Below are positions 8,645 to 18,068 of a stretch of 64,000 nucleotides of DNA, piece by piece; within the stretch, counting starts at the first letter, position 1; every line of letters begins with the position of its first letter. The notes under the pieces are model-generated. The model was not told the origin of the DNA, ran no database searches, and saw nothing but the letters and a program-made list of their open reading frames with translations. Made by a program: the position numbers and the translations under genes. Source of the stretch: Pseudomonas profundi (GTDB lineage Bacteria; Pseudomonadota; Gammaproteobacteria; Pseudomonadales; Pseudomonadaceae); assembly GCF_008638305.1 (NCBI RefSeq), contig NZ_VTPZ01000005.1, positions 15,444-79,443 on the forward strand, in the 5' to 3' direction.

Positions 8645-9022
8645 GCTCATTCTCCTTCTGCCTGGCCAGGCGACCCCTCCTGGCCGGGTAAATGCATTGG
8701 TGATGCGAGCCAGTCGTTGGCTCTACTCGCTCTTTCTGGCGCTCACTGCCCTTGAGGCGGCGCTCCGGCGGTTGAACAGCCGATGCAACAAGCGGGTTCC
8801 TTCACGCCTCATCTGATGTAACATCCTTCGTCTGTCGCCCAGTCGAATCCCGGAGTGCTGCGCCTGGAGGTATGCGGGACGATGACCATATGGATTAACA
8901 CAGGATAATACTGGCAATTCGCATGCCATCTTCGAAACTACTTTTATTGTAATGAAATCAATTACTTAAATAATCAGTCGCACAAGGCCAGCATGCAGCA
9001 TGCATGACCCTGTCCCTGTCGC

Positions 9023-9037
9023 CATGCAATTTGCATG
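9023..9037. promoter_or_regulatory. Perfect 15-bp palindrome upstream of algB
   Basis: CATGCAA-T-TTGCATG lies about 45 bp before the algB start. A related repeat, GCATGC-A-GCATGC, is just upstream at about 8992-9004. Both look like protein-binding sites in the 437-bp gap (8645-9081) between the small-protein gene and algB. The rest of that gap holds an AT-rich stretch near 8940-8975 that could be promoter. The binder is unknown. Confidence 0.45.
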
Positions 9038-9081
9038 ATAGCCTTATGCTCGCCGTCAGATATCCGGCCCGAACAGGAACA

Positions 9082-10428
9082 ATGGAGACGATGGAACAAA
9101 AAAGCGGACGTATTCTTCTTGTAGATGACGAAGCAGCAATCCTTCGCACTTTCCGCTACTGCCTGGAAGATGAGGGTTACCAGGTCATCACCGCGAGCAG
9201 CGCGGCGCAGGCTGAAGCGGTGATTCAACAGCAGGTTTTTGACCTCTGCTTCCTCGATTTGCGACTTGGTGAAGATAACGGACTGGATGTCCTCGCTCAT
9301 ATGCGTATACAGGCACCCTGGATGCGCGTGGTGATCGTTACCGCGCATTCGGCTGTCGATTCCGCTGTTAACGCAATGCACGCCGGGGCAACGGATTATC
9401 TGGTCAAGCCCTGCAGCCCTGATCAGCTGCGTCTGGCCGCCGCCAAGCAGCTTGAAGTACGCCAGCTGGCTGCGCGGCTCGAAGCCCTTGAAGGCGAAGT
9501 GCGCAAACGCAGCGACAGCGTTACATCACGCTGCCCGGCGATGATGGGGATTATCGAAACCGCCCGTCAGGTCGCTACCACGGACGCTAACATTCTCATC
9601 CTTGGCGAATCAGGAACCGGCAAGGGCGAGCTTGCCAGAGCGATACACGGGTGGAGCAAGCGCGCCGCCAAGGCTTTTGTCACGATCAACTGTCCATCCC
9701 TGACTGGCGACCTGATGGAAAGCGAGTTGTTCGGCCACACCCGTGGTGCATTTACCGGCGCCAACGAAAGCACGCTGGGACGCGTCAGCCAGGCTGACGG
9801 CGGCACCCTGTTTCTCGATGAGGTGGGCGACTTTCCGCTGGCAATTCAGCCGAAACTGCTGCGCTTTATTCAGGACAAGGAATATGAGCGCATTGGTGAC
9901 CCGGTTACCCGGCATGCCAACGTACGGATTCTCGCGGCCACCAATCTTGACCTCTCGGAAATGGTACAGACCGGTCAGTTCCGCGAGGACCTTTATTACC
10001 GTCTCAACGTAATCACCATTACCCTGCTGCCGCTACGCGAACGTCCCGAGGACATTCTTGATCTGGCAGACCGGTTCCTCGCTCACTTTGTCGGTGAATA
10101 TGCGCGGCCCGCAAAAAACTTCAGCGAGCAAGCGAGGCAGGCATTGCTGACCTATAAATGGCCAGGCAACATTCGCGAGTTACGTAACGTCATCGAACGC
10201 GCGACCATCATCTGCAGCGAAGACCTGGTTCAACTGAGCCACCTCGGGTTAGCGGAGCCTGCTGCCAGCAGTGCTCCGCGTATCGGTGCCGAAATGAGCC
10301 TGGTCGAACTTGAGCGCGCCCATATCGCTGCAGTCCTGGCCAACAGCTCGACCCTCGAACAGGCAGCGAAGACCCTGGGTATCGACGCCTCGACGCTCTA
10401 CCGCAAGCGTAAGCAACTGGATCTATGA
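9082..10428 (+). CDS. algB: Two-component response regulator AlgB (NtrC family)
   Basis: AlgB is an NtrC-type regulator that in P. aeruginosa is paired with KinB and controls alginate, motility and virulence genes. This 448-residue protein has a receiver domain (RILLVDDEAAILRTFRYCLE; phospho-Asp in CFLDLRLGEDNG), an AAA+ domain with Walker A GESGTGKGE and the GAFTGA sigma-54 contact loop, and a Fis-type helix-turn-helix ending TLGIDASTLYRKRKQLDL. It agrees with AlgB over its whole length as I recall it. The start at 9082 (METMEQ) matches the AlgB N-terminus and follows CAGGAAC. The longer frame from 9004 was rejected. The stop overlaps kinB (ATGA). No alginate biosynthesis genes lie in this window, so the local targets are unknown. 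Confidence 0.93.
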   Translation: METMEQKSGRILLVDDEAAILRTFRYCLEDEGYQVITASSAAQAEAVIQQQVFDLCFLDLRLGEDNGLDVLAHMRIQAPWMRVVIVTAHSAVDSAVNAMHAGATDYLVKPCSPDQLRLAAAKQLEVRQLAARLEALEGEVRKRSDSVTSRCPAMMGIIETARQVATTDANILILGESGTGKGELARAIHGWSKRAAKAFVTINCPSLTGDLMESELFGHTRGAFTGANESTLGRVSQADGGTLFLDEVGDFPLAIQPKLLRFIQDKEYERIGDPVTRHANVRILAATNLDLSEMVQTGQFREDLYYRLNVITITLLPLRERPEDILDLADRFLAHFVGEYARPAKNFSEQARQALLTYKWPGNIRELRNVIERATIICSEDLVQLSHLGLAEPAASSAPRIGAEMSLVELERAHIAAVLANSSTLEQAAKTLGIDASTLYRKRKQLDL

Positions 10429-12197
10429 ATCTGCGTAACCGCCTCTTCCTGAGTACCAGTGCACTGCTGACTGTTGCTCTGCTGGGCCTGCTTCTGGGTA
10501 TCTTCGGGGTTCTGCAGCTGACCAAGGCCCAGACGCAGGCGATGACCCGCAACGTCGGGTTCATCCATGCGACGATGAACATGCACGAGCAGGTCGGCAA
10601 TCAGACGGTATTGATGGTGTCTGACGACGCTGAACCCGAAGCGATCAGAGCGGCCGATGAGGCTTTCCGGGAATCGCTTGAGCTGGCACGACGCAGCGCG
10701 ATGAATGAAGCTGACAAGATTGAAATCGAGGAGATCGCACTCAGTTACGACTACTTCAGCGAATTGATGGATCGCCCGGTTGGTGCCAGACAGTCGCTGC
10801 TGAGCACCGATGAATTCAGTCAGGCGCTGGCTGCTCTTCGTCAGCGCATCAACCGCGTGCAGGCACACTACCTGTCCGACATCGAGCGCGCTGAGACCCG
10901 ATCCAGGGAGCGCGCCTGGCTGATGGCCTCGCTTCTCGGATTGATTGGTCTTGCCGTATTGCTGATCGGCTTCATTACCGCGCACAGCATCGCCCAGCGA
11001 TTCGGGCGGCCGATTGAAGCACTCGCCGAGGCAGCAGACCAGATCGGTCGCGGTGATTTCAAGGTAATCCTGCCGCTCTCTCCCATCGCCGAACTATCCG
11101 CATTGAGCCGGCGTTTCGGCAGCATGGCCGAGGCGCTGCGCGAGTTCAAGCACAGCGATTTCGAGGCGCTGCAGTCCGAACAGCGGCGCTTGCGCGCGGT
11201 ACTCGACAGTATCAACGACGGGTTACTGATCATCGGTCGCGACGGCCGCGTAGAGCATTTCAATCCGGTAGCCCAACGTCAGCTTGACTGGGACAGCGAG
11301 CACATCGGCCTGAGTCCGGGTGCTGCGTTGAGCAAGCCCGAGCTCGACGAGCAACTCCATCAGGTGCTCAATGCAGGGCTGCTCGACCATGCGATTGAAG
11401 ATCTGTGCATAGAAGCTAACGGTGAAACGCGCCTGCTGGCCTACAGCCTGGCTGCGTTCGGACAGCAACACGGGCAGATTCAGGGTGCAGTGATGGTGAT
11501 GCGCGACGTTACCGAACAACGTGCCTTCGAGCGGGTCCGTAGCGAATTCGTTCTGCGCGCATCCCACGAATTGCGCACCCCGGTCACCGGGATGCACATG
11601 GCCTTCTCGCTGCTGCAGGAGCAAATCAAGGACGTCGGCCCACGCCAGCTCGAACTGGTGCAAACCGTCGACCAGGAGATGCGCCGTCTGGTCAAGCTAA
11701 TCAACGACCTGCTGAACTTCTCCCGCTATCAGAACGGCGTGCAGAAGATCGAGTTGCACCCCTGTGATGTTGTCGAACTGCTCGAACATACCCGCCAACG
11801 CAACGCGACTCAGGTCGCGGAGCATGACGTTGAGCTTGAGGTGGATATCCCTGAGCCACTGCCCCATGTGCCAATGGACCGCCTGCAGATCGAGCGGGTG
11901 CTCGACAATCTGATCGGCAATGCGCTCAGGCACAGCAAGACCTGTGGCTGCATCACACTGCAGGCGTGGCGCCAGGGCGAACGGGTGATCATCAGCGTCA
12001 AGGACGACGGCGAAGGCATTCCCTACAGCCAGCAGGCCCGCGTATTCGAGCCGTTCGTGCAGGTCGGTCGCAAGAAAGGCGGCGCCGGTCTCGGGCTGGC
12101 ACTGTGCAAGGAAATTGTGCAGCTGCACGGCGGCCACATCGGCGTGCATTCACGGCCGGAACAAGGCGCCCAGTTCTATCTCGCTCTGCCGCTCTAA
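10425..12197 (+). CDS. kinB: Sensor histidine kinase KinB
   Basis: KinB is the membrane sensor kinase/phosphatase for AlgB. The 590-residue length matches KinB (595 in P. aeruginosa). It has an N-terminal membrane helix (about 7-32), a periplasmic sensor region (about 33-160), a second helix (about 163-187), a HAMP segment, a PAS domain (about 245-365), and a HisKA H-box ASHELRTPVTGMHM. The catalytic domain has N-box DNLIGNALRHSK, and GEGIP plus GGAGLGLALCKEIV as G-boxes. It overlaps algB by 4 bp. A 4-copy heptamer repeat begins immediately after its stop codon. Confidence 0.92.
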   Translation: MNLRNRLFLSTSALLTVALLGLLLGIFGVLQLTKAQTQAMTRNVGFIHATMNMHEQVGNQTVLMVSDDAEPEAIRAADEAFRESLELARRSAMNEADKIEIEEIALSYDYFSELMDRPVGARQSLLSTDEFSQALAALRQRINRVQAHYLSDIERAETRSRERAWLMASLLGLIGLAVLLIGFITAHSIAQRFGRPIEALAEAADQIGRGDFKVILPLSPIAELSALSRRFGSMAEALREFKHSDFEALQSEQRRLRAVLDSINDGLLIIGRDGRVEHFNPVAQRQLDWDSEHIGLSPGAALSKPELDEQLHQVLNAGLLDHAIEDLCIEANGETRLLAYSLAAFGQQHGQIQGAVMVMRDVTEQRAFERVRSEFVLRASHELRTPVTGMHMAFSLLQEQIKDVGPRQLELVQTVDQEMRRLVKLINDLLNFSRYQNGVQKIELHPCDVVELLEHTRQRNATQVAEHDVELEVDIPEPLPHVPMDRLQIERVLDNLIGNALRHSKTCGCITLQAWRQGERVIISVKDDGEGIPYSQQARVFEPFVQVGRKKGGAGLGLALCKEIVQLHGGHIGVHSRPEQGAQFYLALPL

Positions 12198-12225
12198 AGC
12201 TGGAAGCTGGAAGCTGGAAGCTGGA
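12198..12225. repeat. Four perfect tandem heptamers (AGCTGGA)
   Basis: AGCTGGA is repeated four times without error directly after the kinB stop codon (12195-12197). A length change here would not alter the reading frame of kinB unless it reached into the stop. It could be a slippage-prone tract or a recent duplication. Confidence 0.85.
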
Positions 12226-12327
12226 GGAGTTAGATTGCGCATGTTTGGCGATGAAAGCGCGGAGTCACGGCGTGCATGCCCATCGAGTCCGATCGCGAGC
12301 CATGCCGCCGCCTTCTCCGGACACGAC

Positions 12328-13248
12328 TCAAAGCAACCAGGACACCATAAACGGAATGTACAGCAGCGCGAACAGGGTGCTCAGCAGAGCCGTGCCTGCT
12401 ACCTGTTGCGGCGCAATATCCAGCAAGGTGGCAATCACCACCGTATTGGCTGCAATCGGCGTAAAGGAGATGAGCAGCACTGCCTGATACACAGCCGTGC
12501 TGTAGATATGCAGAAACTGGCTGTCAATCCACCAGAAACACAGCGCCAGCACCGGCCAGGCAACAAACTTGCCGAAGAACGCCAGTGCGGTGAAGCGTGC
12601 ATTCCCGGCGAGACCCTGAAAGCTGAGGATGCTCATCCCGATGATCATCATGCCGAACACGCTGTATGCCCCGCGCAGATTGTCGAACAAGGGCACGAAC
12701 GCCAGCGGAATGGCGACCTGGTTAAGGTTAAGCAGCACAGCCAGGAAGAAGGCGTAGAGCGAGGGTAACCGGGATACCTTGATCAGGCAGTCGCGCACGC
12801 CAAAGCGGCCACGTGCTGCAAGATAGAATCCTACAGAGCTCTCGTAGAGCGTTGTACCAAGCATGCAGACGATGTACAAACCGAGGCCCTGCTCACCAAA
12901 CAACAGCAGCGCCGCCGGCACACCAAAATAGCCGGTATTGCCGGTACCGACTGACAGCGGGATCAGACTCGCGCTGCCATCGGTCAGCACGCGTCGCGCG
13001 ACAACGAGATGACCGATGCCGATTATCGAGCAGAAGCCGAGCACCAGGAACGGAAGCAGCACCACCTCGAGACTCAGCGGCGCGCTCATCACGCCGGAAA
13101 ACACAACAGAAGGTGTGACGATGTACAACATGATGCCGGCGATGTGCCGGCCGCTGGCCTGCAAATAGCGCCCCGCAATCCAACCCAGCGCGACTGTCAC
13201 ATACAGCGGCAGCAGCTTGTAAAACAATCCCAGCACCGCGGCCAGCAC
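12328..13248 (-). CDS. AEC-family transporter (auxin efflux carrier-like permease)
   Basis: This 306-residue inner-membrane permease has ten predicted hydrophobic segments in the two-bundle pattern of the AEC/Mem_trans family, with LYIVTPSVVFSGVMSAPL in the first half and FTPIAANTVVIATLLDIAP in the second. Bacterial members export or exchange small organic anions such as malonate or malate. The substrate here cannot be told. It is convergent with kinB and lies just downstream of the thiopurine methyltransferase gene on the same strand (5-bp gap), so the two are probably one transcription unit. Confidence 0.82.
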   Translation of the reverse strand: MLAAVLGLFYKLLPLYVTVALGWIAGRYLQASGRHIAGIMLYIVTPSVVFSGVMSAPLSLEVVLLPFLVLGFCSIIGIGHLVVARRVLTDGSASLIPLSVGTGNTGYFGVPAALLLFGEQGLGLYIVCMLGTTLYESSVGFYLAARGRFGVRDCLIKVSRLPSLYAFFLAVLLNLNQVAIPLAFVPLFDNLRGAYSVFGMMIIGMSILSFQGLAGNARFTALAFFGKFVAWPVLALCFWWIDSQFLHIYSTAVYQAVLLISFTPIAANTVVIATLLDIAPQQVAGTALLSTLFALLYIPFMVSWLL

Positions 13249-13253
13249 AACCG

Positions 13254-13907
13254 TCAGCCCTGACTGATCATATAGACGCGCTCGTTCAGACGCGTCATGC
13301 CCTGCTGCTTGAATACCTGATGGTCCTCGAGCACTGACTGGTCCTCCAGCAAGCTGATGCTGCAGCCCGCGAAAAGCCGCCGAACCTCGTTGTCTGATAC
13401 CGCAAAGGGCGGGCCTGGGCGTTGGTGCTGCGGATAATCCAGCGTCACCAACAGCATTTTCCAGCCGGAAGGCAGAATGCGCCGCATATGCTCGACGTAG
13501 TCGGCGCGCATGGGTTCTGGTAGTGCGATCAGCGCCGCCCGGTCATACACCCCCGCGACCGATACGACGTCTTCTTCAGACAAGGCGAAGTAATCACCGC
13601 AGTAGAACCGATATGGCTGCGCCTGTGCCTCTCTGAACTGTCCGCATGCCTGCCACTGCAGGCTGATACCCGCTTCCTCGGCGAAGGCTTCCAGTGCAGT
13701 GCGCGAGAGCTCCACCCCGATGACGCGATGACCGCGCTCAGCGAGCCAGATCATATCCAGACTTTTGCCGCACAGCGGCACCCATATAGCGGAGTCAGCC
13801 GCCAGCTCAAGCGAAGGCCACCAGCGGCTGAGTAACGGGTTGATATCTGCCTTGTGGAACCCGGTCTCGCCCCGTTCCCAGCGCTCGTGCCAGAAATCCG
13901 CTTCCAT
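13254..13907 (-). CDS. tpm: Thiopurine S-methyltransferase
   Basis: This SAM-dependent methyltransferase methylates thiopurines and, in bacteria, is linked to selenium and tellurium methylation and tellurite tolerance. The 217 residues equal the usual bacterial TPMT length. It begins [19 protein letters not shown], the family N-terminus, then has the SAM-binding block [19 protein letters not shown] and the [14 protein letters not shown] segment. The frame runs 46 codons further upstream, but the family start and a GAGGAG ribosome site favour 13907. It is transcribed divergently from the antiporter gene. Confidence 0.9.
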   Translation of the reverse strand: MEADFWHERWERGETGFHKADINPLLSRWWPSLELAADSAIWVPLCGKSLDMIWLAERGHRVIGVELSRTALEAFAEEAGISLQWQACGQFREAQAQPYRFYCGDYFALSEEDVVSVAGVYDRAALIALPEPMRADYVEHMRRILPSGWKMLLVTLDYPQHQRPGPPFAVSDNEVRRLFAGCSISLLEDQSVLEDHQVFKQQGMTRLNERVYMISQG

Positions 13908-14066
13908 CAGCTTTGCTCCTCTGTGGCAATCATGTGCAGCGTTTGCTTCGCTCCGCTGTGCAATGCGCTGACTATACAACAGATTTTTTTCACCGGTGGG
14001 GCCGTGAGCGGCGAAGCACAGGGTATAGTGATTCGCGCAACTCACGACAGGACGGACCCCCGCCCG

Positions 14067-15812
14067 ATGGATTACATCAACACCCTCTTCATGATCGGCG
14101 CGCTGCTGATCGGCGCCAGCATTCTCGCCAGCTCGTTGTCTTCCCGCCTGGGCATCCCACTGCTGCTGATCTTCCTGATCATTGGCATGCTCGCCGGCGT
14201 CGACGGTCCGGGTGGCATCGTCTTTGACAATATAGACACTGCATTCCTGATAGGCAGCCTGGCGCTTGCAATCATTCTGCTCGACGGTGGCATGCGCACC
14301 CGGGTGGAGAACTTTCGCGTAGGCTTGTGGCCGGCCATATCGCTGGCAAGTCTCGGCGTTCTGATCAGCGCTGCGCTAACGGGCGTACTCACCGCATGGC
14401 TACTGGATCTACACTGGCTGCAGGGTTTGCTGCTCGGCGCGATTGTGGGCTCCACCGATGCCGCTGCCGTGTTCTCGCTACTCCAGGGCAAAGGGCTCAA
14501 CCTCAAGCAGCGGGTCGGCGCGACGCTGGAGATAGAATCCGGCTCCAACGATCCGATGGCGATTTTCCTGACCATCACACTGGTGGAGATGCTGCGCTCA
14601 GGCCAGGAATCCTTTGACTGGTCGTTCGCCTTGCTACTGATCCAGCAGTTTGGTATCGGCGGTGTGTGCGGACTGATTGGCGGCGTGCTGCTGGCCTGGC
14701 TGGTGAACAAGGTGAATCTGGCAACCGGCCTTTATCCGCTGCTGATCACCAGCGGGGCCATCCTGGTTTTCGCGGCGACCAACCATGTCGGTGGCAGTGG
14801 TTTCCTGGCGATCTATCTCACTGGCGTGGTCCTGGGCAACCGGCGCGTACGCAACCTGCAGAACATTCTCCATGTGCAGGACGGTATGGCCTGGCTGAGC
14901 CAGATCGGCATGTTCCTCATGCTTGGGCTGCTGGTAACCCCAAGCGAAATGCTGCCAATCGTCTGGCCCGCAGTGTTCATCGCCATGTTTCTCATTCTGG
15001 TCGCAAGGCCGATCGCGGTACTTGTTTGCCTGTCGCCCTTCACCTTCTCCTGGCGCGAGCGAATGTTCATCTGCTGGGTCGGCCTGCGTGGGGCGGTGCC
15101 GATCATTCTGGCGATCTTCCCCCTGCTTGCCGGCCTGGAGCAGGCGCAGCTGCTATTCAACCTGGCCTTTGTGGTGGTGCTGGTATCGCTATTGCTGCAA
15201 GGCTCCACGCTGCCGATCGCAGCGCGCCTGTGTCGGGTGGAGATCCCCCCGGAACCTGAGCCGCTGCAGCGTACCAGCCTGGATCTCGCCGTCGACAACA
15301 ATTACGAACTGCTGATCTATCAGCTGGATAACGCCAACTGGTGCGTGGGTATCCCGCTGCGCGCGCTGAATATGCCCAATGACACACGTATCGCCGCGCT
15401 GTTCCGCGGGCGTCATCTGTTGCATCCGACGGGTAGCACGCGTCTGGCGCTGAATGACGTGTTGTGTGTGATAGGCCGGCCCCGGGATCTGCCGGCGCTT
15501 TCCAAGCTATTCAGCCAGACACGCACCCCCAGCTATCTGGAGAACCGGCATTTTTTCGGTGACTTCATCCTCGAAGGCGAGGCGCATCTCGCCGACGTTG
15601 GGGCCTTTTATGGCTTCAAGGTCGACCCCGATATCGCCGAAGCAACGCTCGCGAGCTTTTTCGGCAAACAGCTGGGCGGTCACCCGGTAATCGGCGACAG
15701 TGTTGAGTGGCAGGACCACACATGGGTGGTCGCTGCCGTGGAGAAAGACAGGATACTCAAGATCGGTCTCAAGCTGCGCGATGGCTCGGGCAAGCCACCG
15801 CTTGGCTTCTAA
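14067..15812 (+). CDS. nhaP2: K+/H+ antiporter of the NhaP2/CvrA type (CPA1)
   Basis: This cation/proton antiporter is expected to expel K+ (or Na+) in exchange for H+ for volume and pH control. The 581-residue protein has 12-13 membrane helices (residues 1 to about 390), with [20 protein letters not shown] and the CPA1 core [14 protein letters not shown] and [14 protein letters not shown] soluble C-terminus follows, with a TrkA-C domain (about 400-485) and a CorC/HlyC-type transporter-associated domain that ends the protein, as in NhaP2/CvrA. The start at 14067 ([11 protein letters not shown]) matches the family. The long N-terminal frame extension overlaps the divergent tpm gene and is not used. 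Between 15813 and 15854 it meets paoC tail to tail with no clear terminator. Confidence 0.87.
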   Translation: MDYINTLFMIGALLIGASILASSLSSRLGIPLLLIFLIIGMLAGVDGPGGIVFDNIDTAFLIGSLALAIILLDGGMRTRVENFRVGLWPAISLASLGVLISAALTGVLTAWLLDLHWLQGLLLGAIVGSTDAAAVFSLLQGKGLNLKQRVGATLEIESGSNDPMAIFLTITLVEMLRSGQESFDWSFALLLIQQFGIGGVCGLIGGVLLAWLVNKVNLATGLYPLLITSGAILVFAATNHVGGSGFLAIYLTGVVLGNRRVRNLQNILHVQDGMAWLSQIGMFLMLGLLVTPSEMLPIVWPAVFIAMFLILVARPIAVLVCLSPFTFSWRERMFICWVGLRGAVPIILAIFPLLAGLEQAQLLFNLAFVVVLVSLLLQGSTLPIAARLCRVEIPPEPEPLQRTSLDLAVDNNYELLIYQLDNANWCVGIPLRALNMPNDTRIAALFRGRHLLHPTGSTRLALNDVLCVIGRPRDLPALSKLFSQTRTPSYLENRHFFGDFILEGEAHLADVGAFYGFKVDPDIAEATLASFFGKQLGGHPVIGDSVEWQDHTWVVAAVEKDRILKIGLKLRDGSGKPPLGF

Positions 15813-15854
15813 CCCGGGAAGGCTCTGAAAACCTGGCGTAGCCGAACGCCGCAG

Positions 15855-18068
15855 TTATTCAGAGGCGTCCTGGAGCAGCTTGTCCAGCGTGATGGGTAGC
15901 CCGCGCACACGCTTCCCCGTCGCATGGTAAATGGCGTTTGCTACCGCCGCTGCGACGCCCACAATGCCGATCTCACCGACGCCCTTGGAGCCGAGCTGGT
16001 TAACCACCTCGTCATGCTCCTCAACGAACAACACGTCAATTTCACCAATGTCGGCATTTACCGGAATGTGGTATTCGGACAAATTGTGGTTCATGAAGCG
16101 ACCCAGGTTATGGTCCATCTGGGTTTCCTCATGCAATGCCATGCCGATGCCCCATACCACCCCGCCCACGATCTGGTTGCCAGCGGTCTTGGGGTTGATC
16201 ACGCGCCCGGCCGCGATGGCACTGACCGCGCGGCTGACCTTGACGGTGCCCAGCGCCTCATCGACCTTCACCTCGATGAAGACTGCAGAATGCGTTGCGG
16301 TGGCGTAGTTGTCGCGCTGCTCGCCTGGCTCAATGCTGACCTCCACCTCCAGCTCACCCGCTGCGGCGATTATCTTCTCGAGCTCAACGGCCTGCTGCGG
16401 ATCGGCCTTCAGCGTCATGGAGCCGTCTGCAAAGTCAACATCCTCCAACCTTGCCCCGGCAAAAGCCGAAGCGGGCATCTGCTGCACCGCATCCAATAGC
16501 TTTTGCTGTAACCCGGCACAGGCCTGTTGCACCGCGCTACCTACCGAAGAAACCGTGGCCGAGCCACCTTCCAACGGCGCAGTCGACAGGCTGGAGTCGC
16601 CCAGCTGGAAATCCACCCGCTCCATCGGCAATCCCAACGCTGAAGCGGCGATCTGCGTCATGACTGTGTAGGTCCCCGTGCCGATATCTGCGGTAGCACT
16701 GCTGACCACCAGCTTGCCGTCCCCGCCCATGCGAGCCTTGGCACTGGCCGGCATTTGCAGAGCCTCCCATACGCCGGTAGCCATGCCCCAGCCGATCAGT
16801 TGATTGCCCTCGCGCATGCTGCGCGGCTCAGGCGAGCGCTGCGACCAACCGAAACGCTCGGCACCCTGCTCGTAGCATTCACGCAGGGCCTTGCTTGAGT
16901 AAGGCAAGTCCTGATTCTGGTTGCGCTCGCTGTAGTTGCTCAGCCGCAACTGCACCGGATCGACGCCGGCCGCGTAGGCCAGCTCGTCCATCGCGCACTC
17001 CAGTGCGTATACGCCGATGGCGGCGCCTGGCGCACGCATATCCAGCGGCGTGTACACATCAAGCGGAACAAGCTGGTAATTCAGTTTTACATTCGGGCAG
17101 TCATACAGCATGCCCGTCCACTCGACCTCATGTTCGGTGAAGTCCTCGAAGGAAGACGTCTGCCCGATTGCCTGATGGGTCAATGCCCGCAACCGGCCAC
17201 TGCTATCCGCACCGACGCTCAGCCGCTGAATACTGCGCGGTCGATAACCGAAGGTGAACATCTGCTGACGCTTGAGCGCAACGCGTACGGAGCGCTTCAG
17301 CTTCAGCGCCGCCATGGTTGCCAATACCAGTTGATATTGTGGTCGCAAGCCAGAGCCGAACGCGCCGCCAGTAAAGGGCGACAGGATGCGGATCTGGCCC
17401 TCCATGCCGAACACGCCCTCCAGGTAACGCATGCAGTTCTGAACACCCTGGGTCTTGTCGTGGATTTCCAGCTGCCCGCCCGCCAGGTAGTGAACCGTCG
17501 AGGCATGCGGCTCCATCGGATTGTGATGTTCGACCGGCGTGCTGTATTCCAGATCCAGCCGGATATCCGCCTCGCTCAACGCCTGGGCTGCATCGCCCCG
17601 GGCCGGCGGCAGATCGACCTCTGCTTGATGCGCGGTATCCAGTCGAGCGCGCAAATCGGTGTGGTGCGGCTCAGCGGCATATTCAATCTCGACCAGACTG
17701 CCGGCATAACGCGCCAGTTCGAGATTATCGGCCACCACCAACGCGACCGGCTGACCGCTATAGAGAATCCGGTCGTTATACAGCGGCCGAAAGGGTGAGC
17801 CATCGCCCGCGTCGTCATCCTCGTATGGCTCGTCGTAACTGGCTACCGGCGGGCGGTTCTGATGAGTCAGCACCAGCGCCACACCGGGCACCGCTTCGGC
17901 GGCGCTGGCATCGATACGAATGATTCGACCCTTCGCGATGCGGCTGTTGACGACACTGCCATACAGCAGGCCCGCTTCGGGAAACTCGGCGGCATAACGC
18001 GCCTGACCAGTAACTTTCTTCGGACCGTCGACCCGATCCAGCGGCTGTCCTACGGGTGAATGATTCAT
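15855..18068 (-). CDS. paoC: Aldehyde dehydrogenase molybdopterin subunit (PaoC-like)
   Basis: This is the large catalytic subunit of a xanthine-oxidase-family molybdoenzyme of the E. coli PaoABC type, which oxidises aromatic aldehydes to acids. Its 737 residues are close to E. coli PaoC (732). It has the entry domain GQPLDRVDGPKKVTGQARYA, the Moco-binding core GGAFGSGLRPQY and AIGVYALECAMDELA, and the C-terminal block GSKGVGEIGIVGVAAAVANA that holds the catalytic glutamate. The gene overlaps the FAD-subunit gene by 4 bp, so subunits are translated in the order A-B-C. Confidence 0.9.
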   Translation of the reverse strand: MNHSPVGQPLDRVDGPKKVTGQARYAAEFPEAGLLYGSVVNSRIAKGRIIRIDASAAEAVPGVALVLTHQNRPPVASYDEPYEDDDAGDGSPFRPLYNDRILYSGQPVALVVADNLELARYAGSLVEIEYAAEPHHTDLRARLDTAHQAEVDLPPARGDAAQALSEADIRLDLEYSTPVEHHNPMEPHASTVHYLAGGQLEIHDKTQGVQNCMRYLEGVFGMEGQIRILSPFTGGAFGSGLRPQYQLVLATMAALKLKRSVRVALKRQQMFTFGYRPRSIQRLSVGADSSGRLRALTHQAIGQTSSFEDFTEHEVEWTGMLYDCPNVKLNYQLVPLDVYTPLDMRAPGAAIGVYALECAMDELAYAAGVDPVQLRLSNYSERNQNQDLPYSSKALRECYEQGAERFGWSQRSPEPRSMREGNQLIGWGMATGVWEALQMPASAKARMGGDGKLVVSSATADIGTGTYTVMTQIAASALGLPMERVDFQLGDSSLSTAPLEGGSATVSSVGSAVQQACAGLQQKLLDAVQQMPASAFAGARLEDVDFADGSMTLKADPQQAVELEKIIAAAGELEVEVSIEPGEQRDNYATATHSAVFIEVKVDEALGTVKVSRAVSAIAAGRVINPKTAGNQIVGGVVWGIGMALHEETQMDHNLGRFMNHNLSEYHIPVNADIGEIDVLFVEEHDEVVNQLGSKGVGEIGIVGVAAAVANAIYHATGKRVRGLPITLDKLLQDASE

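Noticed and set aside
8723-8929. 68-residue minus-strand frame between the small-protein gene and algB
   Set aside because: No ribosome site, an Arg-rich low-complexity end and no recognisable family. The palindromes nearby suggest non-coding control sequence.
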